Assembly (NCBI RefSeq): GCF_041200175.1
Contig: NZ_CP165727.1
Coordinates: forward strand, 4,414,501-4,478,500
Reading direction: 5' to 3'
DNA from: Streptomyces sp. R33
GTDB lineage: Bacteria; Actinomycetota; Actinomycetes; Streptomycetales; Streptomycetaceae
Length of the DNA: 64,000 nt
Position numbers and translations under genes: made by a program. The notes below the pieces were generated by a model that did no database searches, was not told the origin of the DNA, and saw nothing but the letters and a program-made list of their open reading frames with translations. Below, piece by piece: positions 42,067 to 51,091 of this stretch. Position 1 is the stretch's first letter. Each line of letters opens with the position of its first letter.

Positions 42067-42168
42067 TTTCTATTACTGCTTGAACATGTTCGAAAGCCTG
42101 ATCATCGTACAGACCCCGCGCGGCGATGCAGCTGGAATTTGCGGCCAGATCGAACGGATCATGGCCGG

Positions 42169-42762
42169 TCACCGACCGCGTACGGTCCGCAGTCCGTCCA
42201 GCGCCATGTGGACGACCGCGTCGGCCAATTGGTCCGCGGTGGTGCCGGGGTGCGGCCGGTACCACTCCACCAGGGAGTTCACCATGCCGAACAGCAGGCG
42301 GGTCGCCAGCCGGATGTCCACGTCCGCGCGCAGGTCCCCGTCGGCCGCGGCGGCCTTGAGGAGCTCCGCGACCTGGTGGTCGAACTCACGGCGGCGCTCC
42401 AGGGCCCAGCGCTCGGTCCGGGTGTTGCCCCGCACCCGCAGCAGCAGCGTCACGTACGGGAGTTCGGCGACCAGGACCTCGACCGTGCGCCGTGTGACGT
42501 ACTCCACCCGCTCGACCGCCCGGCCGCGTACGGCACCCGGCTCCTCCAGGACGGCGAAGAGCCCGTCGAGCGCGCGGCTGACGGCCCGGCGCAGGAGCTC
42601 CTCCTTGCCCGCCACGTGGTGGTAGATCGAGGACTTCGAGATGCCCGCCGCCTTGGAGAGGTGCTCCATGGAGGTGCCGTCGTAGCCCCGCTCGTTGAAG
42701 ACCTGGACGGCGACCGACAGGAGGGTCTCGGGGGTGTACGTGTCCCGCCTGGCGGTGGTCAT
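42169..42762 (-). CDS. paaR: TetR-family regulator of phenylacetate genes (PaaR-like)
   Basis: A 197-residue TetR protein. The DNA-binding part is YTPETLLSVAVQVFNERGYDGTSMEHLSKAAGISKSSIYHHVAGKEELL; the rest is the ligand-binding helical domain. Its ATG overlaps the paaH stop (ATGA), so it is made with paaH. In actinobacteria such TetR proteins repress paa genes until phenylacetyl-CoA binds. The conserved 14-mer upstream of paaH, paaN and paaA is the expected operator. The assignment rests on context. Confidence 0.85.
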   Translation of the reverse strand: MTTARRDTYTPETLLSVAVQVFNERGYDGTSMEHLSKAAGISKSSIYHHVAGKEELLRRAVSRALDGLFAVLEEPGAVRGRAVERVEYVTRRTVEVLVAELPYVTLLLRVRGNTRTERWALERRREFDHQVAELLKAAAADGDLRADVDIRLATRLLFGMVNSLVEWYRPHPGTTADQLADAVVHMALDGLRTVRGR

Positions 42763-44258
42763 TCGGCATCCTCCGCGTAGCCGAGCTTGAACAGCGCCAG
42801 CGAGGGCGCGTAGCGGCCTCCGGGACAGCGCTCGTCGAGGTGGTGCAGCAGGTCGTACGCCCAGTCGCGGCCCAGCCGGCCGTGCCACTCGGACGGGCCC
42901 AGCGGGTAGTTCACGCCGAGCCGCATCGCCGTGTCGATGTCCTCGGCGGTGGCCGCGCCGCGCGCGACGGCGTCGGCGGTCAGGTCGATCAGCATCGCGA
43001 CCGTGCGCGCCACGATCATGCCGGGCACGTCGCCGATGACGGAGACCTTCTTGCCGAGCTTCTGGAACAGGCCGACCGCCTCGGCCAGGGTCCGCTCGGT
43101 GGTGTCCGCGCCGGCGGACAGCGCGATCCGGGTGGCGCCGCGGTAGTCGAGGGCGAGGTCGAAGTAGACGACGTCGGCGAACTCGATCGAGGTCTTGCCG
43201 TCCGCGAGCACCAGCTGGCCCTCGCCGGGCAGCTGGATGTACGGGCCCCCGTGCTCGGTGGACGTGACCGCGATCCCGGCCTCTTCCAGCAGCTCGACGA
43301 GCCCGGCGGCGGGACCGAGGTCGCCGACCACGGTGACCTTCTCGGGAGCCTCCTCGGGACCGGCGGTGTGCGGGGCCGGAGCCTGGGCGTCCGGGCCGTA
43401 CGGGAACCAGCCGTGCCCGGACTTGCGGCCCAGGCGGCCCGACTGGACCAGCCGGCGCTGCGCGAGGGACGGGGTGAACTTGGGGCTCCGGAAGAAGGAC
43501 TCCCAGACGGAGCGGGTGACGGCCTCGTTGACGTCCTGTCCGATGAGGTCGGTCAGCTGGAACGGGCCCATCTTGAAGCCGCCGCACTCGCGGAGCACGG
43601 CGTCGATGGTCGCCGGGTCGGCGCCCTGCTCCTCGTACACCGCGAAGGCCTCGGCGTAGAAGGGGCGGGCGATCCGGTTGACGATGAAGCCGGGGGTGTC
43701 GGCGCAGCGGACCGGCGTCTTCCCCCAGCCCAGGACGGTGCGGTACGCGCGCTCGGCGGCGGCCGGGTCGGTCGCGAAACCGCTGACCACCTCGACGAGC
43801 GGGAGCAGCGGGGCCGGGTTGAAGAAGTGCAGGCCGAGGAAGCGGCCGGGGTGCGCGAGGCCGGCGGCGAGCTCGGTGACGGAGAGGGAGGAGGTGTTCG
43901 TGGCCAGCAGCGCGTCCGGCGCGACCACCTCTTCGAGTGCTTCGAAGAGCGCGCGCTTGACGGCGGTGTCCTCGACGACGGCCTCGATGACGAGCGCGGC
44001 GCCGGCGAGGTCGGTGAGGGCGGTGGCCGCATCGATCCGGCCGATCGCGTCCTCGGCCTCGGCGGGGTCGAGGCGGCCCTTCGCGGCCATGCGGTCGACG
44101 CGGTCCTGGACGATGCCGACGCCGCCGGCGGCGAGCTCGGCGTTGATGTCGTAGATCAGCACCCGGTGACCTGCGAGAAGGGCGACCTGGGCGATGCCCT
44201 GCCCCATGGTGCCGGCGCCGACGACCGCCACAGTGCGGGACCGCTCGATTGCTGTCAT
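42759..44258 (-). CDS. paaH: 3-hydroxyacyl-CoA dehydrogenase PaaH
   Basis: A 499-residue enzyme oxidising 3-hydroxyadipyl-CoA in phenylacetate breakdown. NAD-binding VVGAGTMGQGIAQVALLAGH, NTSSLSVTELAAGLAHPGRFLGLHFFNPAPL, and FIVNRIARPFYAEAF in the first half; a second degenerate Rossmann segment (EKVTVVGDLG) and a second C-terminal domain (GMIVARTVAMLIDLTADAVARG, LGVNYPLGPSEW) give the roughly 500-residue duplicated form typical of PaaH. ATG 44258 has GGGAGGA upstream. It is divergent from paaN across a region holding a PaaR-type site. Confidence 0.92.
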   Translation of the reverse strand: MTAIERSRTVAVVGAGTMGQGIAQVALLAGHRVLIYDINAELAAGGVGIVQDRVDRMAAKGRLDPAEAEDAIGRIDAATALTDLAGAALVIEAVVEDTAVKRALFEALEEVVAPDALLATNTSSLSVTELAAGLAHPGRFLGLHFFNPAPLLPLVEVVSGFATDPAAAERAYRTVLGWGKTPVRCADTPGFIVNRIARPFYAEAFAVYEEQGADPATIDAVLRECGGFKMGPFQLTDLIGQDVNEAVTRSVWESFFRSPKFTPSLAQRRLVQSGRLGRKSGHGWFPYGPDAQAPAPHTAGPEEAPEKVTVVGDLGPAAGLVELLEEAGIAVTSTEHGGPYIQLPGEGQLVLADGKTSIEFADVVYFDLALDYRGATRIALSAGADTTERTLAEAVGLFQKLGKKVSVIGDVPGMIVARTVAMLIDLTADAVARGAATAEDIDTAMRLGVNYPLGPSEWHGRLGRDWAYDLLHHLDERCPGGRYAPSLALFKLGYAEDAE

Positions 44259-44313
44259 GTCCTGATCCTCCCGCACCGGGTTATCCACAGGCCTGCCGGG
44301 CCCTCTTGTCCCG

Positions 44314-44327
44314 ACCGATCGTTCGGT
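44314..44327. promoter_or_regulatory. PaaR operator between paaH and paaN
   Basis: ACCGATCGTTCGGT; its reverse complement ACCGAACGATCGGT is identical to the site before paaA, and the identity extends to 18 bases (AACCGAACGATCGGTCGG). It fits the recalled C. glutamicum PaaR core ACCGNNCGNNCGGT. Confidence 0.8.
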
Positions 44328-44425
44328 TACTCTAACTCCAGTCTGCTCTTCTTCACCCGCCCCTGCCTGATCTCAGTCTGCGACCCAGCCTGATCTTGCC
44401 CGGCTCAACGAGGAGTTGGTCCCTG

Positions 44426-46108
44426 ATGGCCGCCGAGCTCACCGTCCCCCAGCTGTCCGACAAGCACCGGTCCACCCTGGACCAGGCCCTGGCGGCCATC
44501 CGCAGCCGCGCCTACTGGTCCCCGCATCCGGAGCACCCCAAGGCCTACGGGGAGACCGCACCGGCCGACGGGCTGGCCGCCTTCGAGGCCGTCCGCGGCA
44601 CCCGCTTCGACCTGGGCCAGCCCGGCACGGACGGCTGGGCGGGCGCCGAGGTGTCCCCGTTCGGCCCCGAGCTGGGCGTCGAGTACCCGCACGTCGACCC
44701 CGACGTGCTGCTGCCCGCGATGAAGGCCGGCATGGGCGCCTGGCGGGACGCCGGTCCCGAGGTGCGCGCCCTGGTCTGCATCGAGATCCTGGCCCGGATC
44801 GGCGCGCGCACGCACGAGTTCGCGCACGCGGTCATGCACACCAGCGGCCAGGCCTTCATGATGGCGTTCCAGGCGGGCGGCCCGCACGCACAGGACCGCG
44901 GCCTGGAGGCGGTGGCCTACGCGTACGAGGAGCAGACCCGCGTCCCGGGCCAGGCCGACTGGTCGAAGCCGCAGGGCAAGAAGGACCCGCTGGAGCTCGG
45001 CAAGACCTTCACGGCCGTCCCGCGCGGCATCTCCCTGATGATCGGCTGCAACACGTTCCCGACGTGGAACGGCTACCCGGGCCTGTTCGCCTCCCTGGCC
45101 ACGGGCAACGCGGTGCTGGTCAAGCCGCACCCGCGTGCCGTGCTCCCGCTGGCGCTGACCGTGAAGGTGGCCCGCGAGGTCCTCGCCGAGGCGGGCTTCG
45201 ACCCGAACCTGGTGGCGCTGGCCGTCGAGCGCCCGGGCGAAGGCATCGCCAAGACCCTGGCCGTCCGCCCCGAGATCAAGCTGATCGACTACACCGGCTC
45301 GACCGAGTTCGGCGACTGGCTGGAGACCAACGCCCGCCAGGCGCAGGTCTACACGGAGAAGGCCGGCGTCAACACGGTCGTGGTCGACTCGACGAGCAAC
45401 TACAAGGGGATGCTGTCCAACCTGGCGTTCTCCCTTTCGCTCTACAGCGGCCAGATGTGCACCACCCCGCAGAACCTGCTGATCCCGCGGGACGGCATCG
45501 AGACGGACGCCGGCCACAAGTCGTACGACGAGGTCGTCGCCGACCTCGCGGCCTCGGTCGGCGGCCTGCTGGGCGACGACGCCCGGGCCAACGCGCTGCT
45601 CGGCGCCCTGGTCAACCCGGACGTCAAGGCCCGCCTCGAGGCCGCGACCGGCCTCGGCGAGGTGGCACTGGCCTCGCGCGAGGTGGTCAACCCCGAGTTC
45701 CCGGACGCCGTCGTCCGCACGCCGGTGATGGTCAAGCTGGACGCGGCCAAGCCGGACGACTCGGCCCCGTACCTCTCGGAGTGCTTCGGCCCGGTCTCCT
45801 TCGCGGTCGCCGTGGACTCCACGGCGGACGCCCTGGACCTCCTGCGGCGCACGGTGCGGGAGAAGGGCGCGATGACCGTCGGCGCGTACACGACGTCCGC
45901 GGACACCGAGCGGGCCATCGAGGAGGTCTGCCTCGAGGAGTCGGCGCAGCTGTCGCTGAACCTGACGGGCGGGGTCTACGTCAACCAGACCGCGGCCTTC
46001 TCGGACTTCCACGGCTCGGGCGGCAACCCGGCGGCGAACGCGGCCCTGTGCGACGGGGCCTTCGTCTCGAACCGCTTCCGCATGGTGGAGATCCGCCGCC
46101 AGGCCTAG
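44426..46108 (+). CDS. paaN: Phenylacetic acid degradation protein PaaN (aldehyde dehydrogenase)
   Basis: A 560-residue aldehyde-dehydrogenase superfamily protein of the PaaN group: catalytic Cys in YSGQMCTTPQNLLIP, cofactor strand PRGISLMIGCNTFPTWNGYPGL, DYTGSTEFGDWLE, and the C-terminal FHGSGGNPAAN block. It is thought to oxidise the ring-opened semialdehyde. It lacks the R-hydratase domain of PaaZ, so a separate hydratase is needed. ATG 44426 follows GAGGAG. It ends in a CTAG overlap with the convergent methyltransferase. Confidence 0.9.
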   Translation: MAAELTVPQLSDKHRSTLDQALAAIRSRAYWSPHPEHPKAYGETAPADGLAAFEAVRGTRFDLGQPGTDGWAGAEVSPFGPELGVEYPHVDPDVLLPAMKAGMGAWRDAGPEVRALVCIEILARIGARTHEFAHAVMHTSGQAFMMAFQAGGPHAQDRGLEAVAYAYEEQTRVPGQADWSKPQGKKDPLELGKTFTAVPRGISLMIGCNTFPTWNGYPGLFASLATGNAVLVKPHPRAVLPLALTVKVAREVLAEAGFDPNLVALAVERPGEGIAKTLAVRPEIKLIDYTGSTEFGDWLETNARQAQVYTEKAGVNTVVVDSTSNYKGMLSNLAFSLSLYSGQMCTTPQNLLIPRDGIETDAGHKSYDEVVADLAASVGGLLGDDARANALLGALVNPDVKARLEAATGLGEVALASREVVNPEFPDAVVRTPVMVKLDAAKPDDSAPYLSECFGPVSFAVAVDSTADALDLLRRTVREKGAMTVGAYTTSADTERAIEEVCLEESAQLSLNLTGGVYVNQTAAFSDFHGSGGNPAANAALCDGAFVSNRFRMVEIRRQA

Positions 46109-46869
46109 GGGGTGTCGCGGGGCCCGCCCCAGTGGAAGAGGGTCATGGCCACGCTGGTGGCCAGGTTGTAGCTGGACACCTGCGGCCGCATCGGCAGGGA
46201 GACCAGGTGGTCGGCGCGGTCACGCAGCTCGGGTGAGATGCCGTGCCGCTCCGAGCCGAAGGCGAGCAGGGCGTCGTCCGGGAGGGTGAGGGCACGGATG
46301 TCCTCACCCTCCGGGTCGAGCGCGTACAGCGGCCCGGCGGGCAGGGTGTCGATCTCGACCCGGTCGACGGTGGTGGCGTAGTGCAGCCCGGCCCCGGCCC
46401 GGACCACGTTCGGGTGCCAGGGGTCGAGGTCGCCGCGGGTCACCACGCCGGTGGCGCCGAAGCCTGCGGCGAGCCGGACCACGGCGCCGACGTTGCCGAG
46501 GTTGCGGGGATTGTCGAGCACGACGACGGGCGCGGTCCGGGGCTGCCGCTCCAGCCGGGCCCGCCCTTCGGCCGGGTCGGGCCGCACCGCCAGCGCCGCG
46601 ACCCCGGTGGGATGGACGCGCGGCAGCAGCGTGCGCAGCTCGGCCCTGCGCACCAGCCGCCCGACCTCGCCCGCCACATCCGCAGCCAGCTCGCCGGCGA
46701 GCGCCCGTACGGCATCCGGATCGTCGGCGACGACGGCCCGCACATCGGCCCCGAACCGCAGGGCGTGCTTCAGCGCATGAAACCCGTCGAGGAGTACGAG
46801 GTCCCCCCGCTCGGCGGCCTCCCGCCACTGCCGTGCGGTCTGGTCCGGGCTTCCGTGCTGCTCAGTCAT
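46105..46869 (-). CDS. SpoU-family (TrmH-like) rRNA 2'-O-methyltransferase
   Basis: A 254-residue SPOUT methyltransferase. The knot motifs are VVVLDNPRNLGNVGAVVRLAAGFGA (motif 1), LLAFGSERHGISPEL (motif 2) and LPMRPQVSSYNLATSVAMTLFHW (motif 3), preceded by an RNA-binding substrate domain. Target nucleotide unknown. ATG 46869 is used; ATG 46890 would add seven residues. It lies between the two parts of the paa locus but has no obvious link to it. Confidence 0.9.
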   Translation of the reverse strand: MTEQHGSPDQTARQWREAAERGDLVLLDGFHALKHALRFGADVRAVVADDPDAVRALAGELAADVAGEVGRLVRRAELRTLLPRVHPTGVAALAVRPDPAEGRARLERQPRTAPVVVLDNPRNLGNVGAVVRLAAGFGATGVVTRGDLDPWHPNVVRAGAGLHYATTVDRVEIDTLPAGPLYALDPEGEDIRALTLPDDALLAFGSERHGISPELRDRADHLVSLPMRPQVSSYNLATSVAMTLFHWGGPRDTP

Positions 46870-46954
46870 ACCGCCGAGCGTACGGGCCATGGCCTGGGAG
46901 CTCCGTCCCCTACCCGCCTTTCGCCCCCGCAACGGCGCCGCACGCGCCGACCGC

Positions 46955-48130
46955 TCAGCGCAGGCCGGGACTCGGCTCCGCCGGCGCGACGGCCGCCCCG
47001 GCCCCCGCCGGAACCGCCGCAGCCCCCGCCGCCGCCACCAGGCCGGAGGCCCTCACCCCGAGCCAGACCAAGAACCCCGTCGGCAGAAACACCGCATCGG
47101 CGGCGATCATCGCCAGAGAAAAGAACGGCAACCCCAACAGCACCGCGATCCCGGCGTGCTCGAGCATCATCACGCCCAGCAGCACGTTCTTGATCCGCCG
47201 GTTGAACACCGTGAACGGAAACGCGACCTGCACCGCCACCGTCCCGTACGACAGCAGCATCACGAGCGTCCCGCTCCCGGCCACCACCGACGACAGCCCC
47301 GGCCACGGTGTGAAGTAGTCCAGCCCGAGCGGGTAGTACAGCGCGGTCCCGTCCTGCCACCGCGACCCCTGGATCTTGTACCAGCCGGCCGTCGCGTAGA
47401 TCAGGCAGACCTCCGCCATGATCACCAGCAGCCCCGCGTTGTGCACCAGGTTCGCCAGGACGTCGAGGACCGCCCGCCCCTCGCCCTGCGGCTCGTACCG
47501 GTCCACCATCCACCACACCGCGCAGACCACCCACAACGCCGCGAAGGCCGCCAGCCAGCCGTAGCTGAACCGCGCGGCCACCGCCCCGTACGCGAACACC
47601 GCGCCGAGCACACCCCACAGCACCGGCCCGGCCACCCCCGCCGAGGCCGACCCCCGCCGCCGCGCGCGCCGCGCGTCCAGCGACCACACCTGCGCGCACC
47701 GCGTCAGCACCAGGTACATCGCCATCAGGTGGATGACGTTGTCCCCGCCGTCGCCCATGAACACGCTGCGGTTCTGCAGCGACAGCACCCCGACCATGAA
47801 CACCACGGACATCGCCCGCGTCCGCCAGCCCAGCATCAGCAGCACGCTCGACAGCACCGACACCGCGTACACGGTCTCGAACCACAGCGCCGAGTCCGAC
47901 CACATCAGCACCGTGAAGGCGTGGTTCGAGTCGACCAGCCGCTCCGCCAGCCCGAAGCTCCAGGGCCCGTCCGGCCCGTACAGCTCGTGCCGGTTCGGGA
48001 ACTCCCTCAGCAGGAAGAACAGCCAGGTCGCGGAGAAACCGATGCGGACGACGGCGCTCTGGTACGGGCCCAGCGCCCTTCCGGTGACCTGCGCGACCGC
48101 GCGGCCGGCGGCGGCGCGCGCCCGCCTCAC
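46955..48130 (-). CDS. HTTM-domain membrane protein (vitamin K-dependent carboxylase-like)
   Basis: A 391-residue polytopic protein. The family opening is YQSAVVRIGFSATWLFFLLREFPNRHELYGPDGPW; an internal HLMAMYLVLTRCAQVWSLD, then AGWYKIQGSRWQDGTALYYPLGLDYF, match HTTM domains, which share the membrane fold of gamma-glutamyl carboxylase. About nine hydrophobic segments are visible. GTG 48130 overlaps the stop of the DUF5819 gene (GTGA), so the two form a translationally coupled pair. The C-terminal tail is Ala-rich. The reaction, if any, is unknown. Confidence 0.8.
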   Translation of the reverse strand: MRRARAAAGRAVAQVTGRALGPYQSAVVRIGFSATWLFFLLREFPNRHELYGPDGPWSFGLAERLVDSNHAFTVLMWSDSALWFETVYAVSVLSSVLLMLGWRTRAMSVVFMVGVLSLQNRSVFMGDGGDNVIHLMAMYLVLTRCAQVWSLDARRARRRGSASAGVAGPVLWGVLGAVFAYGAVAARFSYGWLAAFAALWVVCAVWWMVDRYEPQGEGRAVLDVLANLVHNAGLLVIMAEVCLIYATAGWYKIQGSRWQDGTALYYPLGLDYFTPWPGLSSVVAGSGTLVMLLSYGTVAVQVAFPFTVFNRRIKNVLLGVMMLEHAGIAVLLGLPFFSLAMIAADAVFLPTGFLVWLGVRASGLVAAAGAAAVPAGAGAAVAPAEPSPGLR

Positions 48131-48909
48131 ACCGTCCACCACGGCAGCTCCCGGTAGTAGGTCTCGGTGTCGGTCTTCTCGTCGCTCCACGGCGGCGCCG
48201 CCACCGCCCGCGTCGCCGAGCGCAGCTGGATCCGTACGATCTCGCCCCGCAGGCCGGTCCCGTCGTCCGCGAGCCGGCTCAGTGCGATCCGGCGCAGGTA
48301 CTGCTCGGACAGCTCCCCGCGTTCGCCGATCGGCTTGTTGTCCTCGTCGTGCGAGCCGGTGAAGAAGTCCCAGGCCCGGCGCAGCTCGTTCTGCCGGGTG
48401 TGGCTCGGCAGCAGGCTGTGCCGGATGGCTGCGCCGTCCTCGGCCGACAGGTCGCGCCAGCCGACGGAGACCAGCTCGCCGCCGAGGCCGGGGCGGACCT
48501 CGGCCCGTACCTCCACCGCGATGTTCTGCTGGAGCGGGTTGGGGGCGAAGAGCTTCCAGTTCTGCTCGAACTCGGGGTAGATCCAGTCGTCGACCGTCTG
48601 CGCGTGCTGCTTGCTCACCGTGTTGGACGGGGCGACGTGCAGGAAGACGAGCGCCAGGTGCCCGCAGGCGGCGAGGCCCACGGCCGCCAGCGCCAGGGCC
48701 GTGACGACCCGGTACGGGGTGGACAGGCCGGCGATCCCGGGCGCCCGCGGCGCCACCGGGCCCTCCGGACGCGGTTCGGCCGCCGGTTCGACCGGCGGAT
48801 CGACCGGCGGATCCACGGGCGGGCGCGCCGACGGAACAGCCGGATGATCGACCGGCGGATCGACCGGCGGAACAGCCTCTTCCGCGGGCTCGCGCTCGTT
48901 CGAATCCAT
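48127..48909 (-). CDS. DUF5819 membrane-anchored protein
   Basis: A 260-residue protein. The first 75 residues are a Pro/Asp-rich cytoplasmic stretch with PVDPPVDPP repeats encoded by GACCGGCGGATC-like DNA repeats (about 48780-48870). One helix (VVTALALAAVGLAACGHLALVFL) follows, then an outside domain with WIYPEFEQNWKLFAPNPLQQNIAVEV, the DUF5819 hallmark. Its tight coupling to the HTTM gene suggests it is the partner or substrate of that protein (inference). ATG 48909 is used. Confidence 0.8.
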   Translation of the reverse strand: MDSNEREPAEEAVPPVDPPVDHPAVPSARPPVDPPVDPPVEPAAEPRPEGPVAPRAPGIAGLSTPYRVVTALALAAVGLAACGHLALVFLHVAPSNTVSKQHAQTVDDWIYPEFEQNWKLFAPNPLQQNIAVEVRAEVRPGLGGELVSVGWRDLSAEDGAAIRHSLLPSHTRQNELRRAWDFFTGSHDEDNKPIGERGELSEQYLRRIALSRLADDGTGLRGEIVRIQLRSATRAVAAPPWSDEKTDTETYYRELPWWTV

Positions 48910-48993
48910 CCCGCCCCGATCGTCCGGCGTCCACAGGGTTGACCTCAGAGGTTGACACCCTACGGGCCGCCGACCCACCATTGAAGAGTACGA

Positions 48994-49007
48994 ACCGAAC
49001 GATCGGT
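48994..49007. promoter_or_regulatory. PaaR operator upstream of paaABCDE
   Basis: ACCGAACGATCGGT on the plus strand, identical to the reverse complement of the paaH/paaN site. It ends 37 bases before ATG 49045, where it would cover the promoter. CGGTCGGTCGGGCGG follows. Confidence 0.8.
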
Positions 49008-49044
49008 CGGTCGGGCGGTCAACAATCTCTGGCAGGGGGCCGGG

Positions 49045-50073
49045 ATGGTGGCAGTGACCCCGGAAACGGGGCAGGACTCAGGCCTCGGGGCTGACCTCGG
49101 GGCACAGCTCGCGGCGGCCTTCGACGCCGCCGTGGCGGCCGACGAGCGCGTCGAGCCGCGCGACTGGATGCCCGAGGCGTACCGCGCCTCGCTCGTCCGC
49201 CAGATGGCCCAGCACGCCCACTCCGAGATCATCGGCATGCAGCCCGAGGCCAACTGGATCACCCGCGCGCCCTCGCTGCGCCGCAAGGCGATCCTGATGG
49301 CCAAGGTCCAGGACGAGGCCGGGCACGGCCTCTACCTGTACAGCGCCGCCGAAACCCTCGGCACGAGCCGCGACGAGCTGCTCGACAAGCTGCACTCCGG
49401 CAAGCAGAAGTACTCCTCGATCTTCAACTACCCCACCCTGACCTGGGCCGATGTCGGCGCGATCGGCTGGCTCGTGGACGGCGCGGCGATCACCAACCAG
49501 GTGCCGATCTGCCGCTGCTCGTACGGGCCGTACGCCCGCGCGATGGTCCGGATCTGCAAGGAGGAGTCCTTCCACCAGCGCCAGGGCTTCGAGCTCCTCA
49601 TGGCCCTCTCCAAGGGCACGGAGGCGCAGCACGCCATGGCGCAGGACGCCGTGGACCGGTGGTGGTGGCCCTCGCTGATGATGTTCGGCCCTCCGGACGA
49701 CGAGTCGGCGCACTCCGCGCAGTCCATGGCGTGGCGGATCAAGCGGCACTCCAACGACGAGCTGCGCCAGCGCTTCGTGGACATCGCCGTTCCGCAGGCC
49801 GAGGCGTTGGGCCTGACCCTGCCCGACCCGGACCTGAAGTGGAACGAGGAGCGCGGCCACCACGACTTCGGCGCGATCGACTGGGCCGAGTTCTGGGACG
49901 TGCTCAAGGGCAACGGCCCGTGCAACGAGCAGCGGATCGGCCAGCGACGCCGGGCCCACGAGGAAGGCGCCTGGGTCCGCGAGGCGGCCGCGGCGTACGC
50001 GGAGAAGCACACCGCCCGGACCGAGCACACCGCAGTACAGAGCACGGCAACGAACGAGGAGGCAGGGGTATGA
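49045..50073 (+). CDS. paaA: Phenylacetyl-CoA epoxidase subunit PaaA
   Basis: A 342-residue catalytic subunit of the di-iron monooxygenase that epoxidises phenylacetyl-CoA to 1,2-epoxyphenylacetyl-CoA with PaaC, PaaB and PaaE. The carboxylate/histidine ligands are in QDEAGHG and EESFHQRQG. HSEIIGMQPEANWI, CKEESFHQ and WWWPSLMMFGPPDDESAHS are family blocks. ATG 49045 lies after a GGGGCCGGG stretch. First gene of the coupled paaABCDE operon. Confidence 0.96.
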   Translation: MVAVTPETGQDSGLGADLGAQLAAAFDAAVAADERVEPRDWMPEAYRASLVRQMAQHAHSEIIGMQPEANWITRAPSLRRKAILMAKVQDEAGHGLYLYSAAETLGTSRDELLDKLHSGKQKYSSIFNYPTLTWADVGAIGWLVDGAAITNQVPICRCSYGPYARAMVRICKEESFHQRQGFELLMALSKGTEAQHAMAQDAVDRWWWPSLMMFGPPDDESAHSAQSMAWRIKRHSNDELRQRFVDIAVPQAEALGLTLPDPDLKWNEERGHHDFGAIDWAEFWDVLKGNGPCNEQRIGQRRRAHEEGAWVREAAAAYAEKHTARTEHTAVQSTATNEEAGV

Positions 50074-50354
50074 CGCAGAACTGGCCACTGTGGGAGGTGT
50101 TCGTGCGCTCGCGCCGCGGCCTCTCGCACACGCACGCGGGCAGTCTGCACGCGCCCGACGCGGAGATGGCCCTGCGCAATGCCCGCGACCTCTACACGCG
50201 GCGCGGCGAGGGCATCTCGATCTGGGTGGTGCCCTCCACCGAGATCACCGCGTCCTCGCCGGACGAGCGGGACCCGTTCTTCGCCCCGTCGGCCGACAAG
50301 CCGTACCGGCACCCCACCTTCTACGAGATCCCCGAGGGGGTGCACCACCTGTGA
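50070..50354 (+). CDS. paaB: Phenylacetyl-CoA epoxidase subunit PaaB
   Basis: A 94-residue structural subunit: WPLWEVFVRSRRGLSHTHAGSLHAPD, ALRNARDLYTRRGEG and SIWVVP are the family blocks. It bridges PaaAC heterodimers in the known complexes. ATG overlaps the paaA stop (ATGA). Confidence 0.95.
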   Translation: MTQNWPLWEVFVRSRRGLSHTHAGSLHAPDAEMALRNARDLYTRRGEGISIWVVPSTEITASSPDERDPFFAPSADKPYRHPTFYEIPEGVHHL

Positions 50355-51091
50355 CCAGCACCGATGCCGTTCAGCCCGATCTCGTTCGGTCCGCAGCCCT
50401 CGCGCTGGGGGACGACGCCCTGATCCTCTCCCACCGCCTCGGCGAGTGGGCGGGTCACGCCCCCGTCCTGGAGGAGGAGGTCGCCCTCGCGAACATCGCG
50501 CTCGACCTGCTCGGCCAGGCCCGCGTCCTGCTGTCCATGGCCGGCGACGAGGACGAGCTGGCCTTCCTGCGCGAGGAGCGGTCCTTCCGCAACCTCCAGC
50601 TGGTCGAGCAGCCGAACGGGGACTTCGCCCACACCATCGCGCGCCAGCTGTTCTTCTCCTTCCACCAGCACGAGCTGTACGCGGAACTGGCCGTCGGTGA
50701 CGGTCCGTTCGCTCCTCTGGCCGCCAAGGCCGTCAAGGAGACCGCGTACCACCGCGACCACGCCGAGCAGTGGACCCTGCGGCTCGGCGACGGCACGCAG
50801 GAGAGCAACGCCCGCATGCAGGCCGCCCTGGACGCGCTGTGGAAGTTCACCGGCGAGATGTTCCAGCCGGTGGACGGCATCGACGGCGTGGACTGGGCCG
50901 CCCTGGAAGGCCGCTGGCTGGCCGCCGTGGGCGGCGTGCTCGAGCGGGCCGGACTCGCGCTCCCCGAAGGTCCGCGCACCGGCGCCTGGGCCGCCGGGGC
51001 GGGCCGCCAGGGACTGCACACAGAGTCCTTCGGCAGGCTGCTCGCCGAGATGCAGCACCTGCACCGCAGCCATCCGGGGGCGTCATGGTGA
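50351..51091 (+). CDS. paaC: Phenylacetyl-CoA epoxidase subunit PaaC
   Basis: A 246-residue non-catalytic partner of PaaA with the same ferritin-like fold: ALGDDALILSHRLGEWAGHAPVLEEEVALANIALDLLGQAR, FFSFHQHELYAEL and ETAYHRDHAEQWTLRLGDGT. GTG overlaps the paaB stop (GTGA). Confidence 0.95.
   Translation: MTSTDAVQPDLVRSAALALGDDALILSHRLGEWAGHAPVLEEEVALANIALDLLGQARVLLSMAGDEDELAFLREERSFRNLQLVEQPNGDFAHTIARQLFFSFHQHELYAELAVGDGPFAPLAAKAVKETAYHRDHAEQWTLRLGDGTQESNARMQAALDALWKFTGEMFQPVDGIDGVDWAALEGRWLAAVGGVLERAGLALPEGPRTGAWAAGAGRQGLHTESFGRLLAEMQHLHRSHPGASW

Noticed and set aside
48775..48880. Minisatellite or CRISPR-like array in the GACCGGCGGATC repeats
   Set aside because: The repeats are in frame and encode the PVDPPVDPP linker of the DUF5819 protein; no spacer structure. 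No CRISPR array was seen anywhere in the window.
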